DNA from: an uncultured Eubacteriales bacterium
Lineage (GTDB): Bacteria; Bacillota; Clostridia; Lachnospirales; Lachnospiraceae
DNA: 10,046 nt
Assembly: GCA_900321915.1 (NCBI GenBank)
Contig: ONXW01000166.1
Location: 1 to 10,046 of the forward strand
Direction of reading: 5' to 3'
Below are positions 1-6,280 of this stretch, piece after piece; position 1 is the stretch's first letter; each line of letters starts with the position of its first letter. The notes beneath the pieces are model-generated. The model had not been told where the DNA came from. It did no database searches and saw only the letters and a program-made list of their open reading frames with translations. Both the position numbers and the translations under genes were made by a program.

Positions 1-185
1 CGAATATAACGATCCTCCGGAACTGTAGAATATCCAAGCAGGGCGGAAACCAGGTATTCTGCCAGTCCCTCATACCCCGTGTAATCTGCCTTGTACCAGA
101 AGCTTCCGGATTTCCATTTCAGCTGGTTTCCCTTGGAAGAGGGCCATTCTGTATATCTCTGTTCCTTTTCTGTAAGCCGGATCAT
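1..185 (-). CDS. HipA/CtkA-like protein kinase, N-terminal fragment (runs off the window)
   Basis: The reverse strand opens with ATG at 185-183 and stays open to position 1, giving about 61 residues that begin MIRLTEKEQRYTEW. The start overlaps the stop of the upstream helix-turn-helix gene in an ATGA arrangement (185-182), so the two are probably translationally coupled. The visible part contains a W-Y-K-A-D segment followed by G-Y-E-G-L-A-E-Y-L-V-S-x-L-L. I read this as the nucleotide-binding lysine strand and the following helix of a HipA/CtkA-type kinase fold, where an acidic residue in the helix pairs with the lysine. If so, the protein starts directly at the kinase core and lacks the N-terminal subdomain of classical HipA. 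The family call rests on a short fragment and on recalled similarity, and the catalytic loop is outside the window. The alternative is an unrelated conserved Clostridia protein that always follows this type of regulator. Confidence 0.6.
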   Translation of the reverse strand, partial: MIRLTEKEQRYTEWPSSKGNQLKWKSGSFWYKADYTGYEGLAEYLVSALLGYSTVPEDRYI

Positions 186-730
186 ACGCCCCTCCCTTCC
201 ATCCGAATCCAGAATTCGTCTTCGGCCATCCGCCCTTCTGTTTTCCGGATAATCAGGAAAGGATCATAGAACGGGAGATCCAGCTCCCGGAGCATAATCT
301 TCATCCTGTCCCGCTCCCTCGGAAAACAGCGGCTCTCCAGAAACTCCTCATACTCTTCAAAGGTCGGCTCTGTATTTGCACCGAAAGCACGGAAAATATT
401 ATCTCTCGTATAATTCCTGATTTCTACCAGTCTTTTCTGCTCATCCACATCGATGATCGTGCAGAGCCGGTTCCGGAACATGTAAAAGAGCCGCAGCGGA
501 AGTTTCCGCTCCGGTATTTCATAATAGCTGCCGTATTCCGGATGTTCCCGGAGCAGTGCTGCAAGCGCGGTGATGGGGCCTGTTATGCTCTTTCCGCTGT
601 TCTCCCAATGTTCAACGGTTTTTTTTGAGACGCCGCAGAATGCCGCAAACTCTTCCCGGTTCATTTCCAGCTTTGAACGAAGTTCGCGTATTTCTCCGCC
701 CGTGAGGGCTTCTTCAAATGCATATTTCAT
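182..730 (-). CDS. XRE-type helix-turn-helix regulator with conserved C-terminal domain, candidate antitoxin
   Basis: This 182-residue protein has a helix-turn-helix at about residues 11-62 (EIRELRSKLEMNREEFAAFC then GVSKKTVEHWENSG), with the spacing and the recognition helix VSKKTVEHWE typical of XRE/MqsA-like DNA-binding domains. Residues 73-180 form a second region with alternating strands and helices, rich in aromatic and charged residues (IDVDEQKRLVEIRNYT, FLESRCFPRERDRMK, LDLPFYDPFLIIRKTEGRMA). I recall this region as conserved in Clostridia but cannot name its domain. The gene overlaps the downstream kinase-like gene by four bases and lies just after a nested palindrome (742-792), which fits autoregulation by the encoded protein. 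The ATG at 730 has no Shine-Dalgarno sequence before it, but no later start would keep the helix-turn-helix complete. Antitoxin or repressor function is inference from architecture; a plain regulator of the kinase is the alternative. Confidence 0.8.
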   Translation of the reverse strand: MKYAFEEALTGGEIRELRSKLEMNREEFAAFCGVSKKTVEHWENSGKSITGPITALAALLREHPEYGSYYEIPERKLPLRLFYMFRNRLCTIIDVDEQKRLVEIRNYTRDNIFRAFGANTEPTFEEYEEFLESRCFPRERDRMKIMLRELDLPFYDPFLIIRKTEGRMAEDEFWIRMEGRGV

Positions 731-736
731 ATAATA

Positions 737-765
737 AAAATACTACTAAATATTAGTAGATTCAA
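737..765 (-). promoter_or_regulatory. Candidate promoter of the HTH-kinase operon, giving a leaderless mRNA
   Basis: On the minus strand TTGAAT (765-760, four of six bases of the -35 consensus TTGACA) and TATTTT (742-737, four of six of TATAAT) are separated by exactly 17 bases. That spacer is the whole proximal dyad at 759-743. Transcription would begin about seven bases past the -10 box, on or beside the A of the ATG at 730. Together with the lack of any Shine-Dalgarno sequence, this predicts a leaderless transcript. The hexamers are imperfect and the region is AT-rich, so a chance match is possible. A better -10 match (TATTAT, 736-731) would place the start inside the gene. Confidence 0.45.
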
Positions 766-792
766 GAAGAATTTCTACTAATATTTAGTAGT
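742..792. promoter_or_regulatory. Nested palindromic operator pair
   Basis: Positions 742-760 (ACTACTAAATATTAGTAGA) and 774-792 are perfect 19-base reverse complements separated by 13 bases. Each arm is itself a dyad, CTACTAA-N3-TTAGTAG, at 743-759 (centre ATA) and 775-791 (centre TAT), giving four identical 7-base half-sites. The dyad centres, 751 and 783, are 32 bases apart, about three helical turns, so two dimers would sit on the same face of the DNA. The proximal dyad lies between the candidate -35 and -10 boxes of the HTH gene, as expected for a repressor site. The most likely ligand is the HTH protein, possibly with its kinase partner. The full repeat could also fold as an AT-rich hairpin followed by a T-rich run (741-737) and help terminate transcription of the upstream transporter gene. 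Confidence 0.8.
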
Positions 793-796
793 TCCC

Positions 797-1672
797 TTAT
801 TTTTCCGGTACTTTTTTCTCCGGCCACTCCGCCAGCACCACCGCAGCCACCATCAGGGCGCAGCCGATCCATTCGCGCGCGCTCAGGCGGTCATGCATGA
901 TGGCCGCGCCGAATATCGCGGAAAAGATGGCTTCCGTGCTGAACAGAAGGGATACCAGCGCCGGGTCTCCGTCCCTCTGGGCGAGGACCTGGAAGGTATA
1001 GCCCACGCAGCTGGACATGACAGCCACATAGAGCATGGGCAGCATGCAGGCTTTGAGGGCTTCTGCGGTCACCGTCTCCTGCGTGCACATAAAGATGGCC
1101 GACAGGGAAGCGGTCACCAGGAATTCCCCGCAGGAGAGGGAAAACCCGTCTATCTTCTCCGAGAAATGATCCACAAACAGGATCTGCCCCGTGAACAGGG
1201 CCGCGCAGGCCACCAGCCAGAGATCCGAGGCTTCGACCGTAAAGCCTTCCTTTATGCAGAGAAAATACATGCCGATAACCGCGATAAATACCGCAATCCA
1301 GGTCTTCACGGCACCCTTCCGGTACAGAATCATCTGCACCAGGGGCACCAGCACGATATAGAGGGCCGTGACAAACCCGGCCTTGCTGGCGGAGGCCCCG
1401 GCATTCAGGGCGTACTGCTGGGCGTTGGTCGCAAAGAACAGCGCCGTCCCGCAGAGGAGGCTTCCCGTCAGGACCTCCCGCATCTCTCCCATTCCCTTCC
1501 CCCTGCCGCGGAGGAAAACGCAGATGGGAAAGAGACATACAAAGGCGATAAAAAACCGTATCGCACTGATGCTGAATGCGCCCAGGTGTTCCGCGCACAT
1601 GGCCTGGGCCGTAAATGCCGCTCCCCAGATCATCGCCGTGATCAGGGGGAGCACCGTCTGTTTCCATTTCAT
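797..1672 (-). CDS. EamA/DMT-superfamily transporter (complete)
   Basis: A 291-residue integral membrane protein of about ten hydrophobic segments, the usual size for the drug/metabolite transporter superfamily. Two EamA repeats are visible: the first begins with the characteristic IWGAAF (residues 15-20) and includes AGFVTALYIVLVPL, and the second spans about residues 150-285 and ends in a charged tail (EWPEKKVPEK). Members move small metabolites, amino acids or related compounds across the cytoplasmic membrane; nothing here fixes substrate or direction. The ATG at 1672 is preceded by only a weak ribosome binding site (GGTGG about ten bases upstream), and the spacer to the flavoprotein gene is 58 bases, so the gene may be read through from upstream. 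It is a different subfamily from the DMT gene at the other end of the window, judging by dissimilar sequences. Confidence 0.9.
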   Translation of the reverse strand: MKWKQTVLPLITAMIWGAAFTAQAMCAEHLGAFSISAIRFFIAFVCLFPICVFLRGRGKGMGEMREVLTGSLLCGTALFFATNAQQYALNAGASASKAGFVTALYIVLVPLVQMILYRKGAVKTWIAVFIAVIGMYFLCIKEGFTVEASDLWLVACAALFTGQILFVDHFSEKIDGFSLSCGEFLVTASLSAIFMCTQETVTAEALKACMLPMLYVAVMSSCVGYTFQVLAQRDGDPALVSLLFSTEAIFSAIFGAAIMHDRLSAREWIGCALMVAAVVLAEWPEKKVPEK

Positions 1673-1730
1673 AAAACTAAAACCACCGTGTTGTTATATT
1701 TTGCGTTCACAGGATAGGGCATGCCGTATA

Positions 1731-2201
1731 TTACTTCTTCCTGCCCTTGCCGCTGACGCGGTCAATCTTCATGCGCAGGATATACACCTTGTCGAGGGAT
1801 GCCTCCATATACTTGATGCCGCCTTCCATATAGTCGGCGGAATACTTCTTCAGGATCGCCAGAAGGCCCACCCGTTTCTCATCCCTTTCTTCCAGGATCT
1901 CCACATTCCCGAAGGCCATGGCTGAACGGTACAGGGTGCCATATTTCTCCGGCATGACCCTGGTGTCCGAGACTGCCGTAAAGCAGGCCCGGGAGTCATG
2001 ACGCAGGTTGTCAATCTTCTGTCCCCCGGCGATGGTGCAGTGCATGTAGATGGCGCCGTCCTCCATTCCATAGCTCATCGGCACCGCGTAGGGGGTCCCG
2101 TCCTCACATACCGTGGACAGGATGCCGTACTCGGCCTTCTCCAGGATCTCATAAGCTTCTTCTTCCGTCAGCAGGCGGTCTGTTCGTCTCATCTCGCGCA
2201 T
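1731..2201 (-). CDS. Pyridoxamine 5'-phosphate oxidase-like FMN-binding protein, NimA-like
   Basis: A 156-residue protein that fits the FMN-binding split-barrel family, in particular the group containing the 5-nitroimidazole reductase NimA. Recognisable parts in order are an N-terminal helix (MRRTDRLLTEEEAYEILEKA), the first barrel strands (YGILSTVCEDGTPYAVPMSY, residues 25-44), a strand ending IYMHC followed by GGQKIDNL (residues 59-66), and RSAMAFGNVEIL (92-103). Related proteins usually bind FMN as dimers and reduce small molecules or stay uncharacterised, so nitroimidazole resistance should not be assumed. Many relatives have GHK where this has GQK. The ATG at 2201 is well supported by GGAGG at 2213-2209, seven bases upstream. 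It follows two Fe-S genes at a 49-base gap, so it may receive electrons from one of them; that link is inference. Confidence 0.88.
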   Translation of the reverse strand: MREMRRTDRLLTEEEAYEILEKAEYGILSTVCEDGTPYAVPMSYGMEDGAIYMHCTIAGGQKIDNLRHDSRACFTAVSDTRVMPEKYGTLYRSAMAFGNVEILEERDEKRVGLLAILKKYSADYMEGGIKYMEASLDKVYILRMKIDRVSGKGRKK

Positions 2202-2250
2202 ACATTTTCCTCCGTATCTGTGTCAGTAATTCATGTGTCCGTACTGTGCC

Positions 2251-2532
2251 TTACCCCTTCAGCCGCTCCGCGAAGTCGGACATCATCTCCGAGATCTTGA
2301 TGTTCTGCGGACAGACGGTCTCGCAGCTGCGGCAGCCGATGCAGGCGGAAGGCTTCTTGTCCTCCGGATACATGCCGAGAAGCATCGGGGCAATGAATCC
2401 GCCGCCGGTGAAAGCATGTTCATTATAGAGGGCGATCAGCTCCGGGATAGACAGTTCCATCGGGCAGTGGCTGACGCAGTAGTGACAGGCGGTGCAGGGC
2501 AGGGTCTTTTCGGAGAGCATCTTCTCAGTCAC
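2251..2532 (-). CDS. Free-standing two-cluster 4Fe-4S protein resembling the tail of an aldo/keto reductase
   Basis: A 93-residue protein with two CxxCxxCxxxCP motifs, at Cys13/16/19/23 and Cys64/67/70/74, which should bind two 4Fe-4S clusters. The roughly 40-residue helical linker (SIPELIALYNEHAFTGGGFI and onward) and the second motif's context (PSACIGCRSCETVCPQNIKI) closely match, from memory, the C-terminal ferredoxin domain of Clostridia aldo/keto reductases of the COG1453 type. Here no barrel precedes it: the upstream gene is a different Fe-S protein overlapping by four bases (GTGA, 2532-2529). It is therefore either a detached domain working alone or with the upstream ferredoxin, or a remnant of a deleted reductase. 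The GTG start at 2532 lies directly on an AGAGGAA sequence, too close to be ideal; ATG at 2520 is the alternative and would shorten the protein by four residues. Confidence 0.82.
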   Translation of the reverse strand: MTEKMLSEKTLPCTACHYCVSHCPMELSIPELIALYNEHAFTGGGFIAPMLLGMYPEDKKPSACIGCRSCETVCPQNIKISEMMSDFAERLKG

Positions 2533-3821
2533 TTCCTCTGTGCCGACAGCAGCCGGTCCAGATACACAGATTTAAACTGTCTGCTGGCCAGAGCCTGCTT
2601 CAGGGGCGGAAGCGTAAGGATCGTTCCGAAGACCGCCGCCATGGCCCGGTGATTGGCAAATGCCTGGTTGTCGAAGACCAGGTTCTGCAGGGTTCCCTTT
2701 TCAATGGCCTGCAGCACAAAGCGGTGGGTGCTGTTCACCGGGGTGATGACCTGGACAGGTCTCCTCTCCATCACGATGGCCTTCGTCGGGCAGTTCTTCG
2801 CGCAGAGTCCGCAGCCCAGACAGATGGACTCATCGATGGCCGCGCGCTTCTTTCTTCTTTCTCCGCTGCCCGCTGTCACCTCATCCATGGAGATGGCCAG
2901 CACCGGGCAGGTTCGTTCACATTTTCCGCATCCCACACAGGTATCCGCCGTGACCTTCGGGATATAGTTCGTGGTGGCGATGGGCTGCATCGGGCCGAAC
3001 TTCCTTGCCGCCTCCAGCGCCTCGCAGCAGCATTTGCAGCAGTTGCACATAAAGGCCGGGTGTTCGCGGACATTTTCCCCCATCTGTACCAGATCATAGG
3101 AATAGCATTTCTGCAGGATGTCCTTCGCCTCCTCCCTTGAGATCAGGCGCGTGTATCCGCCGTGCTCCGCAAGGGATCTTGCCACGTTGTCAAAGGTGAG
3201 GCAGGCTTCCAGGGGCGCGTGCATCTCACAGGGCTTTCCCAGATGAAGGTTCTTGTGGCGGCAGAAGCAGGTGCCGACGCCGATATACTTCGCCTCATCG
3301 ATGATGTGCTCCGCCCGCTCATGGTCCAGGATATGGTTGGCCTTCTCCGACAGCAGCACCGATTCCCGGACAAAGACCCGGCCCAGCTTCGTGTCCATCC
3401 CCAGGAACAGGTTCTTGATGAAGTCCTCCTCCACGTTGATGTACTGGTAGAACAGCTCGCTTAAGTACTTCTGGTCAATATCCCCGCGGGTGCGCATCAG
3501 GGAGAACTCAAAGAAGCCGATCATCGGCGGCGGCAGCACAAACCGGCGCTCCCCCTGATAGTAAGAGTCCACCATCAGGCCCTTCTCGCAGAGGCGGTCC
3601 AGCAGCTTTTCCGCCTTCGCCTCCGTGGTGCCCCAGATCTTCGCAGCTTTTTTCAGCGTGAAAGGCCGGATGGGCAGCATCGCCACCCATTTCGCTTCCT
3701 TCTCCGTAAACAGTACTTCCAGGATTTTTGTCAGTGTCACGGAGGCCGGTGCCCCCTGGGTGAACCAGTTGATGCGGTCCTCCAGGTTCCGGTATGCATC
3801 TCTCGATGTCAGGTGTCCCAT
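2529..3821 (-). CDS. 4Fe-4S ferredoxin-type protein with winged-helix-like N-terminus and Cys cluster
   Basis: A 430-residue cytoplasmic protein with no signal peptide or membrane segment. Residues 27-95 resemble a winged helix (FTLKKAAKIWGTTEAKAEKLLDRLCEKGLM then a strand pair). The middle carries many cysteines: Cys185, Cys187, Cys198 and Cys207 in a CFCRHKNLHLGKPCEM context, and a dense cluster CNCCKCCC at residues 259-266. Two bacterial ferredoxin motifs follow, Cys295/298/301/305 and Cys334/337/340/344, each CxxCGxCxxxCP, predicting two 4Fe-4S clusters. The C-terminal 80 residues are helical and unassigned. It is probably an electron carrier or redox-responsive protein; the partner is unknown. 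The ATG at 3821 is preceded by GAGG that overlaps the stop codon of the binding-protein gene, only nine bases away, so it is probably translationally coupled to the importer genes. The next Fe-S gene overlaps its end. Confidence 0.88.
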   Translation of the reverse strand: MGHLTSRDAYRNLEDRINWFTQGAPASVTLTKILEVLFTEKEAKWVAMLPIRPFTLKKAAKIWGTTEAKAEKLLDRLCEKGLMVDSYYQGERRFVLPPPMIGFFEFSLMRTRGDIDQKYLSELFYQYINVEEDFIKNLFLGMDTKLGRVFVRESVLLSEKANHILDHERAEHIIDEAKYIGVGTCFCRHKNLHLGKPCEMHAPLEACLTFDNVARSLAEHGGYTRLISREEAKDILQKCYSYDLVQMGENVREHPAFMCNCCKCCCEALEAARKFGPMQPIATTNYIPKVTADTCVGCGKCERTCPVLAISMDEVTAGSGERRKKRAAIDESICLGCGLCAKNCPTKAIVMERRPVQVITPVNSTHRFVLQAIEKGTLQNLVFDNQAFANHRAMAAVFGTILTLPPLKQALASRQFKSVYLDRLLSAQRK

Positions 3822-3830
3822 GGCTTAACC

Positions 3831-5336
3831 TCACAGTGACTCCAGATACCGGTCAAACTGGCTCTGGGCGTCATCAATCACTTCCTGCAGCCCTGCCTTG
3901 TACATCAGGTCCGCGATGGTTTTCATCGTCTCGTCCGGATCCGCGGTTCCGGTCACCAGCTCATGATAATATCCGTCCCAGATGGCAGAGAGCGCGGCCT
4001 GGACAGCCTCCGTCTTTTCCCCGTCATAGCTGAATCCCCTGGTATCGCTCTGTTTTGCGTGCGCGTATTCGGCGTAAACATTATCCCACTGATTCGGATC
4101 CGCCAGGTTCTCCCTGTCCGCGGAAACCACAGAGGCGCTGATAGCGGGGCCGGTCACGAAATTGTCCATCAGATAGTCGTCCGCCCCCTTCTGGGTGCGG
4201 ATCACCGTTCCTTCATAATATTCGTAGTGCTCCCCCTCGATGCCGTAGGCCAGCAGGTCCCGGAAGATCCGGTCAGTATAGAGAAGCTCCATATATTTCA
4301 GGGCCGCTTTCACATTTTCCTCGGGAGCAGCCGCATTGACCGCGATAAGCGAGCCCTGCTGCGTCGCCCGGGACATGTTCGGCCCGATATAGCGGACCAG
4401 CTTGACGTTAAATCCCACCGTTTCCGGATTCGACCAGCCCTTGTATCCGGTCCAGGCCGTGCCGGAGCGTACCGGGTTATGAAGTGAATACGGGAGATCC
4501 GTCGTCGTCGCCGCGTCCGGGTTGATCAGCCCCGCTTCATACCAGCGGTGCAGGCAGCGGAGCATATCCATGTATTCTTCATCTTCCCATATCGGAATAA
4601 TTTTCGTTCCTTCCTCTGTCCCGGCCTTGCTGTACGGGATAACAAGATAGCTGGAAACAATGCGCTCGTGTTCCTGGAACATGCCGGAAAGACCGTTCTG
4701 GCCCATGTGCAGCGGGTATTCCCCCGGGTGGTCCTCCTTGTACATGTTAAGCATAGGCTCCAGATCCGCAAACTTCATCTCCTCCGGCAGCTCCATCCCC
4801 TTCTCGCCCTCAAAGTAATCGCTGTTGATCCGGAAAAAGACCTCCGCGCCCAGATCCTTCAGCATGGGCACCCCGTAGATCCTCCCGTTCAGCGTTCCGA
4901 TCTCCCACCAGGGGTCAACCGCCTGCCAGAGGGTCGGCGCCGTCTCCTCCACAAGGTCAGTCAGGTCATAATAATATCCCTGTCTGGCGTTATCGTCGAA
5001 ATTGTTGCACCAGTCACAGCTGAAGGTCATGTCATAGTACTCTCCGGTGGTAAGGTCCAGAGAGAACTGCTCTTCCGTCTTAAACTGCATGTCCACCGTG
5101 ACGCCGATTTTCTCCGCGCTCATGGCATTGGCCTTTTCCAGGACCTTCGCCATGTCGTTCGGAACATCTCCCCCGGAATAAACCCACCAGATCAGTTTTA
5201 CCGGTTCCTCCGCGGGCTTCACCGCGGATTCTTCCGCAGGCTGTTCCGCAGGTGTCTCAGGGGCTTTGCCGCCGCAGGCGCTGCAGCATACGGCAAGCAG
5301 CAGGACCGGGAGCATCGTAAACAGTCTTTTCTTCAT
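3831..5336 (-). CDS. Extracellular solute-binding lipoprotein, LplA/LipO-type (DUF3502-like C-terminus)
   Basis: A 501-residue precursor with a lipoprotein signal: basic MKKR, a hydrophobic stretch (LPVLLLAV) and CSAC ending at Cys21, the predicted lipidation site, with an unusual Cys at position -3. A Pro/Glu-rich linker (residues 24-46, repeats of PAEE/PAEQ) precedes the mature domain starting KLIWWVYSGGDVPNDM. The typical motifs NGRIYGVPM and WYEAGLINPDAAT are present, and the last 70 residues (GFSYDGEKTEAVQAALSAIW to the end) match the DUF3502 tail of LipO-type proteins. It would capture a carbohydrate-like ligand outside the membrane and pass it to the two upstream permeases. The ligand is not readable from sequence. 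ATG at 5336 has AGGAG six bases upstream; the gap to the LplC gene is 32 bases. Confidence 0.93.
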   Translation of the reverse strand: MKKRLFTMLPVLLLAVCCSACGGKAPETPAEQPAEESAVKPAEEPVKLIWWVYSGGDVPNDMAKVLEKANAMSAEKIGVTVDMQFKTEEQFSLDLTTGEYYDMTFSCDWCNNFDDNARQGYYYDLTDLVEETAPTLWQAVDPWWEIGTLNGRIYGVPMLKDLGAEVFFRINSDYFEGEKGMELPEEMKFADLEPMLNMYKEDHPGEYPLHMGQNGLSGMFQEHERIVSSYLVIPYSKAGTEEGTKIIPIWEDEEYMDMLRCLHRWYEAGLINPDAATTTDLPYSLHNPVRSGTAWTGYKGWSNPETVGFNVKLVRYIGPNMSRATQQGSLIAVNAAAPEENVKAALKYMELLYTDRIFRDLLAYGIEGEHYEYYEGTVIRTQKGADDYLMDNFVTGPAISASVVSADRENLADPNQWDNVYAEYAHAKQSDTRGFSYDGEKTEAVQAALSAIWDGYYHELVTGTADPDETMKTIADLMYKAGLQEVIDDAQSQFDRYLESL

Positions 5337-5368
5337 TTTTTTCTCCTGTTCCGGGCATGAGAAAGCGC

Positions 5369-6280
5369 TTACTCTTTCACGGCGCCCGTCATGATTCCCT
5401 TAACAAAAAACTTCCTGAAAAACGGGTAGGTCACCAGAATCGGGGCGATCGTAAGCACGACCACCGCCATCCGGAAGGTTTCCGACGGGAGCTCTACAGT
5501 GACAGCGCCGGAAATATGTTCGTTGGTTGCCATAAACTCTATGTTTCTCTGAATAGAATACAACACATACTGCAGCGGAAACAGCTCTTTGTGATCCTGG
5601 CTGATATAAAGCATGGCATAGTACCAGCTGTTCCAGTACGCGAAGGCCTGGAAAATGCCGATGGTCACCAGGATGGGTTTCGAGAGAGGAAGCACAATCC
5701 GGAAAAAACACCGGATGGGTCCCGCCCCGTCTATCTCCGCGGCGTCATACAGTTCCTCGGGGATGTTCCTCCGGAAATAAGTCCGCATGACAAGAATGTA
5801 CCAGCTGGAGCAGGCCGGCGGCAGAATCAGCGCGAGGATATTATTCTTCAGGCCGAACAGCTGTGTATTGACCACATAGGACGAGGCCAGGCCGCCGCCG
5901 AAAAACATCGGCAGCAGGATAATGACCGTGTACAGCTTTCCGAGCCGGAAATCCTTCCTGCTCAGCACATAGGCCATACTGCTGATGAGCCAGAGGGAAA
6001 GCGCGGTTCCCAGAATCATCACAAACAGGCTTACCAGGAAGGAGTGGCCGATATAGTCTATACTCTTCCAGATATACAGGTAAGCATCCGCTGACAGGGA
6101 AGAGGGAAAGAAGCTGTACCCCTTCTCCGCGATGGAAGCTTCGGAAGAAAAGGAAATGACTATCACCAGGAGCAGCGGCAGAAAAGTGACAAGTCCCAGC
6201 AGACCGAACAGAACGGCAAGAAGCGCATTGGCCCCCGGGCTCACGCGGTTAAAGGAAGGGGAAGTCTCTTGCTGTTTCAT
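5369..6280 (-). CDS. Carbohydrate ABC transporter permease, LplC/YtcP-type
   Basis: A 303-residue inner-membrane protein with about six transmembrane segments and a family-typical C-terminus (FFVKGIMTGAVKE). The cytoplasmic EAA loop that contacts the ATPase is clear: YDAAEIDGAGPIRCFFRIVL followed by PLSKP. Together with the LplB-type partner it should form the membrane channel of a MalFG-class importer fed by the binding protein encoded next. The ATG at 6280 overlaps the LplB stop (ATGA, 6280-6277) and has a strong ribosome binding site (GGAGGAGGG) just upstream inside the LplB gene, so it is both coupled and independently well initiated. No ATPase gene of the MsmX/MalK type is in the window. 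Confidence 0.94.
   Translation of the reverse strand: MKQQETSPSFNRVSPGANALLAVLFGLLGLVTFLPLLLVIVISFSSEASIAEKGYSFFPSSLSADAYLYIWKSIDYIGHSFLVSLFVMILGTALSLWLISSMAYVLSRKDFRLGKLYTVIILLPMFFGGGLASSYVVNTQLFGLKNNILALILPPACSSWYILVMRTYFRRNIPEELYDAAEIDGAGPIRCFFRIVLPLSKPILVTIGIFQAFAYWNSWYYAMLYISQDHKELFPLQYVLYSIQRNIEFMATNEHISGAVTVELPSETFRMAVVVLTIAPILVTYPFFRKFFVKGIMTGAVKE

Noticed and set aside
742..792. CRISPR-like or transposon terminal repeats
   Set aside because: There are only two arms, with a 13-base spacer, located in a promoter region; no transposase, target duplication or further repeat unit is present.
891..1717. Open frames on both strands overlapping the DMT transporter at 797-1672
   Set aside because: The transporter frame has ten membrane segments and EamA motifs; the overlapping frames have no hydrophobic pattern or recognisable domain.
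1673..1730. Possible promoter for the second DMT gene (TATAAC on the minus strand) and a small GGCATGCC palindrome
   Set aside because: No acceptable -35 box lies 16-18 bases upstream of TATAAC, and the palindrome is only eight bases with no T-run, so neither a promoter nor a terminator is supported.
2202..2250. Possible terminator between the small Fe-S gene and the flavoprotein gene
   Set aside because: No stem with a following T-run is visible; only the GGAGG ribosome binding site of the flavoprotein gene is clear.
4548..6094. Two long plus-strand open frames (4548-5360 and 5357-6094)
   Set aside because: Both are antisense to the binding protein and LplC genes. Their products show the Arg/His/Gln-rich composition typical of GC-rich antisense frames, with no domain.
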